Below are positions 1 to 9,315 of a stretch of DNA of 33,572 nt, piece after piece. Position 1 is the first letter of the stretch, and each line of letters begins with the position of its first letter. Position numbers and translations under genes: made by a program. The notes under the pieces were generated by a model, which made no database searches, had not been told where the DNA came from, and saw only the letters and a list, made by a program, of their open reading frames with translations. Origin of the DNA: Amoebophrya sp. AT5.2 (lineage: Eukaryota > Sar > Dinophyceae > Syndiniales > Amoebophryaceae); contig RXOD01003981.1 in NCBI GenBank assembly GCA_005223375.1, forward strand, positions 1 through 33,572. The letters run 5' to 3'.

Positions 1-3000
1 CAGCCTCCGCTGCGGCTTCGTCCACACCCTCGTCCAGGGGCGCGGCCATGCCGGCGATGCCGATTACCATCGCCGCGAGGAAGGTCTGCCGCTGCAACAC
101 GTCGACGGCCGCCATCGCCTTCGCTTTGTTGTGCGGCGTCTCCGGATACCGACCCCCGCCCGAGGGCGTCGGCGCGCCCAGGTTGCTGCTGCTAGATGCC
201 GTTGCCCCCATACTCAGAAGCGACGGCCGCACGCCGCGCGCCAGCTGCCCCGGCTCCGCCCTGCCCGCCCGACGGCCACCCTCCCGAGCCGCCTGCTCGT
301 CGCGGGTCTTTTGGAGGCCCGCGGGGGACACGTCCTCTTCTGGCGAAAACATGTGGCCCTCCCCGGGAAGACGGTGGCCGACGTCCTCTTTGCGCATCGC
401 CGGCTGGAAGAGTTGCCCCATGATTTCCACAAATTCTTCGCGCCGCTTCGAGAAATACGCCTCCGTCATCACCGCGTTGATCTCCCGACTTAACTCCGTG
501 TACGGAATCAGCTCCTTGTCTGTGTCGCTCAGCCGCTGACGCGTCATCGGGTGTTGGTTCCCAGGCCTGCGATGTAAATAATGCGGAACGATTTGGACAT
601 TTGGATAGGTGATTGAGCGTATTTAGATTCATTGCTTTGTTTGGACATGTGACGAGTAGTTGAAATTTTGCAGCATATTATCGTTGCCCACAAAATAAAT
701 TCGACAACGGTCGTACCTGCTTAAGTGTTCCTCGATCATTTCTTTCTCGAAGACAAACTTGTGCGGGATGCGTGGCTGCCACGTTCCTCCGTGGTCCTCG
801 GACCAGATGTAGTTGGGCCGCAGTTTCCCCGGCCTCGCGGAGACGAAGTCTTTTTCGAACTTCGGATCGCTTTGCAGCGCATCTGCATTCTCCTTTATGA
901 GTTTTTCCGCTTCTCTCCGCTCCGCCTCTCCCCGCTCCGTCTCCGGGTCGTTGTCGCCCCGCCGCGCGGTCCACCACCGCTGCATGCCCGTGCCGATCGC
1001 AGCCATCATTTTTTCCCGGTTGTAGCCCACGCCCGCCACCCGGTTTTTGCCCTGCCCCTCCCAGTCCACCCGCATCACCACCGGCTCCCGCATGAGGGCC
1101 AACGAGAGCGGGCAGTACCACCCCCGCTGGTTCAGCAGGTCCTCGATGGAGGCTTTCTTCTTCGCCTGGGAACCTTCGCCAGACCGGCGGGCCTCCCGGG
1201 CCTCTCTGTCAAGAGTTTCCACCTGCTGCTGGAACACTTGGAAGGCCGTCTTGAAGATGTTCGTCATGCTAGGGAGCGCCATCGCCTGCTTGATCATGTT
1301 GTACCCCAGCACGCCCCGCAACAGGAACCGCGACTTGATCTTCTCGGCCTTGCGGCTCGCAGCGGCGTAGGGGGAGTTCAGCCGCATTTGGGCGGAGTAC
1401 CCCTGCACGTCCAGCCGGTTTTCGTCACTCCCACAACACCCGGGACCCTGTTCCTTCTCCTCCCGCCGCACAAACTGGAGCATGGCGGCCTGCACAAGCC
1501 GCTTGTTGCCGTGGTTCAGGTAAAAGTTCAAAGTCCTCAAAACCAGCTCGGCCGGGGGAACCTCGACGCAGCTGTTGGATAACAAGTGCAAAATGTTGCA
1601 GATGGATGGGGGAGGACCGGATTGAAATTGTACTCAACCATCTATTAGCTACAGCACAGCATGGATGCCCCTAAGCCACTTCGCTGCTGATACGTGGTAT
1701 TTAGCTTGACTCTCCACCGACATCCTACAAAAAATCTCATGCTGTGTTGGTGCTCTCACAGTCAGCAAAGAACGGCTATTAAATCTCTACTAAAAAATGA
1801 AAATCTTCGGTACGCCTGCCTAAGTGCTCCCTGCATCGTTGGGTGGTCTTTGGGCACGAACCTCCGTTCCCTGCGGAAGAACATGTGCTTGCCGTCGGCG
1901 TATTCCGCCATGTTTCTCAGCATTTGTTCGTACTCGATGACCAGCTGCCGCGGCACCTTCCATTGCAGTCCTCGGATTTCGGCCTCCGCCTGCGGCAGCT
2001 GCAATTGGCCGCCCAGCCGCTCGTTCTCGTACTCCAGGTACTTCAGCGGGCTCAGTACTTCTAGCACCTTCGCTTTGTTTGGCCCCAGCCGAGCTGTCGC
2101 ATCTGCGTGCTGGTCCATTAACTCATCCCACAGTGTCTTCCACACGTCCCGGTCGTTGAAGATCTCGTTGCGGAAGAAGCGGTTGTCGGAGAACGTGGTG
2201 ATCCAAGGGCCCCACTTGTTGCGCGCCTTCACGTCGGGGGTGGCCTCCGGTGGAACCCAGGGGTTCACGATGTCCTGGATTTTTTGCGACTCCTCCCTCG
2301 AGAACAGCCAGTTGTCCGCCTCGCGCCCGTCGGTCATGGTTTGCAGGTAGAGCGCCGGCTCGTAGTAGAACGGCTGGTACGGGGAGCCGTCCCGCATCTG
2401 CCAGTTGGGCTGCTGTCGGTCTGCCGGTTGGGCTGCCTGAGTTGACTCGCCACCACCCCCGGACAGCAGCCATCCCATTCCCGGCGCCTCGGGGGAGCCC
2501 CCCTCGAACTGCTTCTGAGACTTGTGCTCTCGCAGCACGATTTTGTCGCGGTTTCCGTTCACCATGCGCGCCGCGGCCGTCCCAACACTTCCACCCATCT
2601 GCGCGAGACGACCCTGCGTGGATTCTAGCACGTACAGGTCCTGCGGGACCGCATTTTCCGCCAGCCACGAGAGCTCGCGCAGAAACGACAGCCACTTCAT
2701 CATCTCCAAAGAGCCCACCACTTTCAGCGACGGGTCGGCGGCATCCTCGTCTCCGGCCAGTTCATCGACCCCGGGCGTCCTCCCCTCCTCGACTCGTTCC
2801 CCCCGCGGGGCGGCGATCCCGTCCTCGTCCGCCATCTCCTGGTCCTCCGCCACAGCCTCGCCGAACCGATCATTCGCGCCGCCTGCTGCCTTCCCCCGCA
2901 GGAGCCAGCTCCCGGGGTCCACGATCGGTTCTTTAAGGGCGTGAGCGTACTGCAGCCGGCGGCACAAACCGCGCCCGCACACGCCCGCGCTCGCGAACAG

Positions 3001-4456
3001 AAACGCCGCTACCGGCTCCACCGTGACGGCGAAGAGCCACCCGAACGCCGTGAAGGCCGCGCCCACCCCCGCAGCGCTCCCCCGCAGCATCAGTCCGAGG
3101 GACACACATGGCGTGTGCCAGCGGAAGTTGTCGCCCAGACTCCGGTCCCACGCGCGGTTCAGCCGTTCCACCTCGTCCGCCTGCACGGTGTCGGCCTCCA
3201 CGATAGCCTCCTCGACCGCCTCCCACGCGGGGTCGGGAGGGGCGTCGCTGTCAGCATTTGTCCCCATCTCCACATCTTCGCGTCCCATCGGTTCCGCCCC
3301 CTGGCGCTCACGACGAGCTTCATCCCAGGGGTTGTCGTCCTCGTCACTGGTGCCCTGCGCGCGCATCACCTCGTATCCACGGCTGCGGGTCGCGACTTCC
3401 TTCTTTGGCCGGGAGCAGCACGTCGCGCCGAAGTAGGGCCGCGGGATCCTCATCGTTGCCCGAGAGCAAGCCATCCTCCGGGTCGAACCCACTGCACCGC
3501 GCCGGGATGCAGCAGGCCGCCATCCCGCACCACTCCTTGCTCCACTCGTTCAGGTGCGACTTTTCACACAGGTCGGGATAGCGCCAAGCCACCTCTGGAC
3601 GCGACACGTAGGGAGTCGTCGTGGTGCCACCCTCCAGCTCGGGGATTTCGATGCCGCTGTAGGAAGGGCAGCACCCGTCGGGCCCCACGAAGCTCTCGAG
3701 CGTGAGACCACAGCAGTAGTTCTCAAACGGCGAAATGGTGTGCCCCCGGAGCGGAAGATCGTCCCCGAAGGCGCTGCAGCAGTTCCCGTCGCGAAAACAA
3801 GTGCCCGTGAAGTCGCAGTCGGGCGTGACCGCAGGGTTCGGACCGAGCGTCGCACCCCAGCAGGATTTTCTCTCCTGCAACCGCGGCGATCCGGCACCCT
3901 CCGTCTCGTCCGACCCGCTGCCGGCTTCTGCAGCTTGTTGTTGCCTGCGGTTCCAATAGTTGTGCGCTTCTATCATGCTCTTCAACCGTTCCCGTCGGTC
4001 GCAACAAGGGCGCGGCCCCAATCCCAGCGCCCTCCACTCTGCCTGGGGATCAAAAATACCTTTCAGCCTCTCGACGTCTGCTCGACACTCCCTGGCATTC
4101 ATCGGTAAGCCGCCGCCGCAGGACTGGGGCCCGCCGCAGTCGCAGCAACTGGAACAGCACAACTCCGGCGTGTCGGGGCCGGCGAGCACCTTCCATGCTT
4201 TGTCCCCATTGCACTCGTTGTCCGACCCCGCCGAGGAGCCGGAGGGGGAGGACGAGGAGCCCGTCCGGGATCCGGACGAGGTCGCGATTTCGGCCATCTG
4301 GTATTGCATCGGTCCACGGCTGCTATGATCAGCTCCCTGCGGCACCCTCGGCATCGGTGGCATCGGTCGGTTGCTGAACATGGCTCCTGCGCGGCTACAA
4401 ACCACGACCGCAGCGGCAGCGAGCCGAAGCACCGTAGAGGTACCTCCAACCACCAT
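1..4456 (-). CDS. Large Cys-rich secreted/membrane protein, 3 exons, 3' end outside window
   Basis: I do not recognise this family. The start is ATG at 4456, which opens a signal peptide (MVVGGTSTVLRLAAAAVVVC). The next ~300 residues are very Cys-rich with many CC pairs (CCSSCCDCGG, GNCCSAF, NYCCGL, DGCCPSY, AACCIPARC), suggesting a disulfide-bonded extracellular domain. The frame then shifts by one base somewhere in 3344-3492 (see findings). The second frame carries a hydrophobic span (FTAFGWLFAVTVEPVAAFLF) near 2990-3060, then a long soluble region. Exons: 4456-1814, 1571-717, and 566 to the window edge. Donors are GC|GTACCG and AG|GTACGA; acceptors are ACAG|C and GCAG|G; phases match at both junctions. 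Exon 3 reads PGNQHPMTRQRLSDTDK onward and contains a second hydrophobic stretch (TFLAAMVIGIAGMAA). Topology is inferred. The protein is over 1300 residues and incomplete. Confidence 0.75.
3344..3492 (-). other. Frame break inside the Cys-rich membrane protein gene
   Basis: Two long open frames overlap here. The upstream frame, from ATG 4456, ends at TGA 3344-3346. The downstream frame is open from before 3492 to the exon end at 1814. Skipping one base joins them. The CCC at about 3447-3449 is a natural place: upstream residues read GNDEDP and downstream residues read RPYFGATCC, both fitting the flanking composition. No GT-AG intron of plausible size with the right phase is visible. This is either a one-base assembly insertion, a true frameshift allele, or two overlapping genes. 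Confidence 0.6.
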
Positions 4457-5330
4457 TGCGTCCGTGCCTGGTGGTGGTGGCTTGTGCTGCTGGACACGAT
4501 CCGGCGACCAGATTGATTGTTCTTGTCCTCGTGTGGACGAGAGGAAGTTGTTTACAACTCGTTGATGTGGATACAGATTTTGGCTCTTCAACAAGGCTCT
4601 TCAGCAAGGGCTAGTTGTAGAACTTGCGCTCTCTGATCGATTTCGATTGTTCTACTAATCGGTTCTTTTTTTTGTAGCCGCAGCTTTGAGACTTCGTTTT
4701 ATTTCGAGAAACAGACAGGTCAAAAATTTTTAGGTCAACGATACTACGACGGACTCGGACATTGATGTTTGGATGTAGCTTATCCTATCGGAAGAAATTA
4801 TTTTTTAAGCGCGTTGGATAAGAGATTTGTCAATATGAAGAGGTGCGCTTAAGGGATACGAACCCATTGCCACAACTGTATCGGTCGTCGATCGAAGCAA
4901 TGAATTATCATGCGGTCTTTGCGTAGGCTTCGGTTTCGGCAATGAAGTATCATACGTTCGGCTTCGGTTTTTTCGGAAAGCAAAGAACTAGAAAGAACGT
5001 GGGAAATAACCAAGATCATCCAGAACCAATGCGGAACCAACAAAACAACGTCGTAGCAAGATCGGGAACTTTTGAACGTGATCTGATCCAGCCGCCGAGC
5101 AACAGCAAGAACAACCGATGCAAAATACTTGATCTTGAACTACAACTAACTCCTCTGTAAGTAGGTATCTTTGCACACGAACAAGCTGAGATCGGACGTG
5201 ATCATTCAAGAGCGGATGACCGTGGTGAACGACAGGACTCATCGTCGCGACGTGCTGGAAACGAACAGCAATTTCTGCAAGCCCGTTCGGAAAAACGTAC
5301 TTAAACGACCTCCCTCCGACGCTTCTTGCT
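4457..5330. other. Intergenic spacer with small degenerate tandem repeats
   Basis: No supported gene. It lies between the 3' end of the NmrA-like gene and the start of the Cys-rich gene. It holds a 13-bp direct duplication (GGCTCTTCAACAA then GGCTCTTCAGCAA, 4582-4607). It also holds two degenerate copies of a ~42-bp unit starting CAATGAAtTATCATgCG (4898) and CAATGAAgTATCATaCG (4940), each followed by GGCTTCGGTTT. Base composition is more AT-rich than the flanking exons. Confidence 0.6.
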
Positions 5331-6590
5331 TCAGGCAAACACCTCCTCCGAGTTTGCGTTTCTGCTGCGGACACCATGATCGGTCCGGCGAGCCGTCGTC
5401 GATTCCCACGGCCACTCCGCGCTCTTCAAGACAGCGAGCAAATCCGCGTTTTTCCGCCCCGGTTTGGTGCACACGTCGAAGCGCAAACTCCCGCTCGTCC
5501 AGTCAACCGCACTCGCCACCACAATTTCGGACAGCTGCGCCCGTGTCATCACTCTGTTGCGCACTGCTGAATTCAATCCGCTCACCTCCTTCTCCTCGTC
5601 GTCGTGTCCGATCGCGAATTCCGGATTTTTCTCCGCGAAATCCGGATTGTCGGACAACCCGCACGGCTTCAGAATCACGTTGCGCACGTTGCTCGCTGCG
5701 AGCCACGCCTCGAAGTTCAACTTGTAGAACGAAGTCCATCCATTGGGCCCCATCTCGTCCAGGAAACTGTCTGGCTCGGTCGTCCCCATCGCCGAAATCA
5801 ACACGACAGATTTTTTACTTGTTGTGATAGAATTTTTCGTCGCCGCAGGCGCTGCTGCTCCTTCCTTCCCCGCCACCTCCACGAGCGACTGCGAACTATT
5901 ACTTGCTCCACGCACCACCGGCAACGACCTCTCCATCCGCAGTCTCCTGTCGCCATCACTTTTGTCCTGTTGCTCATCAACATCTTCCCGCATCATGAAA
6001 CTCTTCACGAGGTTTCGTGCTCCGTCCCAGTCCACGTCTTTCGGCCAGCCATTCGCTGGGTAGGTGCAGTCCGCCGGGTTTTTGAACGGTTTTGGGCAGT
6101 GCGGCATCGCGGAGGTGGCGATGATCAGCGTCGTGGCATTCGCCATGACCGTGGAGAGCGTCGCGGGCTTTGTTATGTCCCCGACGAAGACACCATCGTG
6201 CGCCTCATCGCAGCCGTGCGTGCAGTTCAACACCTCCCTAGCCTTCGCGAGGTCGCGCACGAGGGCGCGCACTTGGTACACAGAGGATGCTTGTAGTTCT
6301 TGATGTCGTGGGTTTATCTCATCTTCATCGACGTAGTTAATTTTCCGCGCTTTCAGATCCCGGAAAATCAACTGGCCCGTCCGTCCAGTGGCACCGGCAA
6401 CAACGACAATCCGGCTGTCGCGGCGGGGGGCGCCGCCGCCCTCTTCCGGCGCGAGTGAGGACTCTTGCTCGACTCCCGCAATTTTGGAAGCGGCCGCGAG
6501 CGCGAGCGCTGGCGAACCGTGGCCTTGAATCTGGGCAGCAACCGCGTGGAAGATGAAGAGCGCCGGTCGAAATCGAATCACGCGCATCAT
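5331..6590 (-). CDS. NmrA-like atypical SDR, NAD(P)-binding protein with signal peptide
   Basis: A 419-residue single-exon protein starting at the first of two ATGs (6590). Residues 1-20 (MMRVIRFRPALFIFHAVAAQ) form a likely signal peptide. Residues 61-72 carry the dinucleotide-binding loop VVVAGATGRTGQ, with the GxTGxxG pattern of atypical SDR/NmrA proteins. Further family-like features are VRALVRDLAKA after the second strand, DITKPATLSTVMANATTLIIA for strand and helix 4, VVLISAMGT, the Y-x3-N pair in YKLNFEAWLAAS, and ILKPCGL. A charged, Ser/Ala-rich insertion lies in the middle. Relatives act as redox sensors or NAD(P)-dependent reductases; the substrate cannot be read from sequence. The secretory or plastid-type leader is unusual for the family outside algae and is inferred only. 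Confidence 0.85.
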   Translation of the reverse strand: MMRVIRFRPALFIFHAVAAQIQGHGSPALALAAASKIAGVEQESSLAPEEGGGAPRRDSRIVVVAGATGRTGQLIFRDLKARKINYVDEDEINPRHQELQASSVYQVRALVRDLAKAREVLNCTHGCDEAHDGVFVGDITKPATLSTVMANATTLIIATSAMPHCPKPFKNPADCTYPANGWPKDVDWDGARNLVKSFMMREDVDEQQDKSDGDRRLRMERSLPVVRGASNSSQSLVEVAGKEGAAAPAATKNSITTSKKSVVLISAMGTTEPDSFLDEMGPNGWTSFYKLNFEAWLAASNVRNVILKPCGLSDNPDFAEKNPEFAIGHDDEEKEVSGLNSAVRNRVMTRAQLSEIVVASAVDWTSGSLRFDVCTKPGRKNADLLAVLKSAEWPWESTTARRTDHGVRSRNANSEEVFA

Positions 6591-6936
6591 GCAGCTGTCA
6601 ATCCGATGATGATCGAGAGGCCTGGAAATGTTGGTGTTGCGCCACCTTGAGCTGTCTGGCTAGTTTCGGTTTCCCAGAGTGAGGCTACTGTCCATCTCCA
6701 TCGAGGTCCATGCTATAGAAAGTAGATTGTACAGCTCACTATCAATCCCACTCTCGAGAAGCTGAACCCGCCAGACCCCGATTTTGCGTCGGGCCCTTTT
6801 TACCACGCAACTTCGAGGTACAGGTAGCCTCTCCTGCTTCTGCAGGAGCTTGTCGATTTTTTATTACAAAGTAAGATTTATGCCTTTGTTTCTTACACTG
6901 TATTGCCGAGAGATGTGCATATCTTGGGATGGCTCG
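6591..6936. other. Intergenic spacer, no feature seen
   Basis: 346 bp between the stop of the SGNH esterase and the start of the NmrA-like gene. I see no gene, repeat or clear promoter motif. Confidence 0.5.
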
Positions 6937-8055
6937 CTAAACGCCGGAGGTATCCCGTTTCCTAGCCATATTGTGCATGTGTTGCTGGAATCCAGGATTG
7001 TCGGGGGACGCTTTCATTCCTTCCCTGTCGTTCCAATACGGGAATATCATTTCCATCTTTCCTTTGCTTCTCCCGTGTCCAAAATGCTTCGTCACTGGAT
7101 CGGGTGTCACACGAAATTTCTCGAACGACTGCGCGTCCCCAGCGATGATATTCACCACTTTCGCGTACGGCGACTCTTCGCCCCGCTCCGACGGAGTAAC
7201 CGCTGAATCCGTTACTCCGCACCCGAACAAGCCTTCCACCACCGTCTTGTAGACCATTTCCTCTCCGCGCCAGTTGAAGTGCAGCCCGTCCGGGTGCAGG
7301 ATCGTGTTTCGCTCCGTATAGAACAACTCGTAGGTGTCGATCACAGCCACAGCTTTATTTTTCATCTTAACGCCACCACTACTTGCAGCGTCAGCTCCCA
7401 CTACTTCCTCTCCGGAGGACCTCCACTCCTCGCGAAGTCTTTCGCCCACTCGCAGCACCGCGTCCCGGTACTTGCGCACGCTCTCGTTGGAGCGGTCTAG
7501 ATGCGTGCCGGCGTTGGCGTTCTCGAGAAGAAAGGCGATGCGTGGCTGCTCCGCGACGCACGGAGGCGTAATCAGAACCAAAAACTCTGCGGCAGCCAGA
7601 ATCATCTTCGCAATTTCGTACACGTTCTGCTCGTACTCCGCCACAGGGACGTGCTGCCAAACATAATCGGGATCTGGCCCGTCGGGATCGCGACGACGTT
7701 CTCCCCCTGCTTCGCCGGCGCACGCCGCATCATTCGCGCCCAGCCAGAGCGTGGCCAGGGAAATGGGCGAAGGCGAGGGGGCCGCGCTTCCACTTGGTCC
7801 GCTGTCCGCAGAAGGGAACTCCGCGTCAAGCGCCGCCTGGATCGCAGCCTTGGCCCAGCGCGTGTTCCAGCCAGAGAAACCTCGATTGAGGACGTCGGCG
7901 CGGCGGAGGAAGTAGCGCTGGAGCCGGGTCACCCAGCCCTCATTGTTGTGGCTGCCACCCTGGGTGAGGGAGTCGCCGAAAACCACCACCTTGGGGTAGC
8001 GATACATGCTGATGCGCGGCGGGTACGAACGATCCTTAGTCTGAGATCCGGACAT
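6937..8055 (-). CDS. IAH1: SGNH/GDSL hydrolase, isoamyl acetate-hydrolysing esterase type
   Basis: A 372-residue single-exon enzyme. ATG 8055 (MSGSQTKDRS) is the first ATG in frame; the open frame upstream of it has none. Block I is VVVFGDSLTQGG with nucleophile Ser29. The block with Gly is NRGFSGWNTRWA, block III is LWLGANDA (Asn108), and block V is HPDGLHFNWRG (Asp256, His259), giving a complete catalytic set. The order and spacing, with WNTRWA and DGLHFN, match the IAH1 branch of the family, which hydrolyses short-chain acetate esters. Two low-complexity insertions (after residue 80 and around 210-230) and a ~100-residue C-terminal extension (after about residue 270) make it longer than yeast or animal homologues (~240-250 residues). 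No signal peptide is seen, so it is probably cytosolic. Confidence 0.9.
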   Translation of the reverse strand: MSGSQTKDRSYPPRISMYRYPKVVVFGDSLTQGGSHNNEGWVTRLQRYFLRRADVLNRGFSGWNTRWAKAAIQAALDAEFPSADSGPSGSAAPSPSPISLATLWLGANDAACAGEAGGERRRDPDGPDPDYVWQHVPVAEYEQNVYEIAKMILAAAEFLVLITPPCVAEQPRIAFLLENANAGTHLDRSNESVRKYRDAVLRVGERLREEWRSSGEEVVGADAASSGGVKMKNKAVAVIDTYELFYTERNTILHPDGLHFNWRGEEMVYKTVVEGLFGCGVTDSAVTPSERGEESPYAKVVNIIAGDAQSFEKFRVTPDPVTKHFGHGRSKGKMEMIFPYWNDREGMKASPDNPGFQQHMHNMARKRDTSGV

Positions 8056-9315
8056 CGTGCTGTTGCTGTGTGGCCGAGCGATCAAGCGAGGTCACAACAC
8101 GACTGATGGAACGGAGAAGGAGGACAGGTCAGTAAAGAGCCCATGCTGGTGCAAAGCCACCTCTATGTATCCGCTATACCATGTCGTAGGGGTAGATATG
8201 ATCGCAGTGTCACGATGGAGCGTCACACACTTCTATAACAAATTGCGCAGACTGGCAGAAACTAAGGCCGCAGCCGCTCCACGACTTGATGATGTTGTCA
8301 TGGATCATCAAATTCAGAAATTTCACACGGTTCCTGAGAGAGCAGGAGGTACGGAATTCAAGAAACTAAAAGCACTTGGCCAGCGCCCATCACTGGTAAC
8401 GACAACCCCCAACTACCGCCACGGCCTCGTGAGTTCCTCAAATGGTACATGCATCCTCCTCGCGATGCGGCGTGCGAAAGGTTCTACCAAGTGCCATTTT
8501 CGTTTTGCTTTATGCGTTGGCTCTGTAGTCTTCGATGGCAGGCCCAGTGATGTTGCAGTGGAAAGATCATGGAATAGGAGAAGCGTAACTTGGCGTAATG
8601 TAAATAGGCAAAGCTGTGAGCGGCTGGCTGTAACGGAAGAGGTAGTCGGGCAAGGTCAGACGGTTGTACAGGCTTCCAAGCGCACGTGGTGGCCTGCCTT
8701 GGACGGCGAGGCACGGCAGAAGGCTACAGCTACTCCAAGTTCAATCACTTATCATAACAAGGATCATACAATGACAAACCGAGAGTTTGTAGTGAAAGTC
8801 GATGACGATGATGATTCTCTAAATCCTTCTACCTCTATGTGTTAGTTTAGTATGTTCCCATGGTCATGCTGCTTTCCTAGCTCGCTAGCTGAAGCTGTGA
8901 GAGTGGCCATATTAAGCAGTGTTGATGTCTACTTGTTCCCACTCTTTGCTAGGAATAATCGCTCGTTAAGTGTTGTCAGCTGTCCTCGCGGTGCGATGCA
9001 CCTCCTCTTTCCGTCCTACTTTGTACTTCGGACTCCTCTACCCGCCCCCCCCTGCCAACCAGGCCTCATGCCGGAAACAGACTTGTTCGCATACGCTTTT
9101 ATAATTTCGACAATGTAAGAAACAATAGGGTAAGTTTTTCCGCAATTTGCATTGCAGCTTTGTTTCGTCCTTTCTCTTTTGATGCTTGTTTTTGGTTTAA
9201 TCTTCTAAGTGCGCTACCCCAAGGGGTACGCGGCCGGAAAGAATTCCAGTTCCGGTTCTCGTCGCAGGTTACTCTTCCTCTTCAGGCACGCGAACCAAGA
9301 ACCAGAGCCACATAG
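8056..9315. other. Long intergenic spacer; one doubtful plus-strand open frame
   Basis: 1260 bp between the 3' end of the EF-hand gene and the esterase start. A plus-strand frame of 262 codons (8057-8845) begins by overlapping the last base of the esterase start region. Its translation shows no domain, no repeat and no leader, ends in an Asp run, and differs in composition from all other genes here; I treat it as probable chance. A small hairpin TACCCC-AA-GGGGTA sits near 9223-9236. Confidence 0.5.

Noticed and set aside
1810..1818. GC-AG intron donor (CAG|GCGTACC) in the Cys-rich gene
   Set aside because: It would give phase 0, which does not match the acceptor; GT at the next position (GC|GTACCG) matches exactly.
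4845..4925. Possible tRNA on the minus strand (GGTTCGTATCC resembles a B box)
   Set aside because: The T-loop lacks the conserved A, the stem has a mismatch and no matching acceptor or anticodon arm can be folded.
8057..8845. 262-codon plus-strand open frame
   Set aside because: No domain, leader, repeat or codon pattern like the other genes; a frame of this length can arise by chance in GC-moderate DNA.
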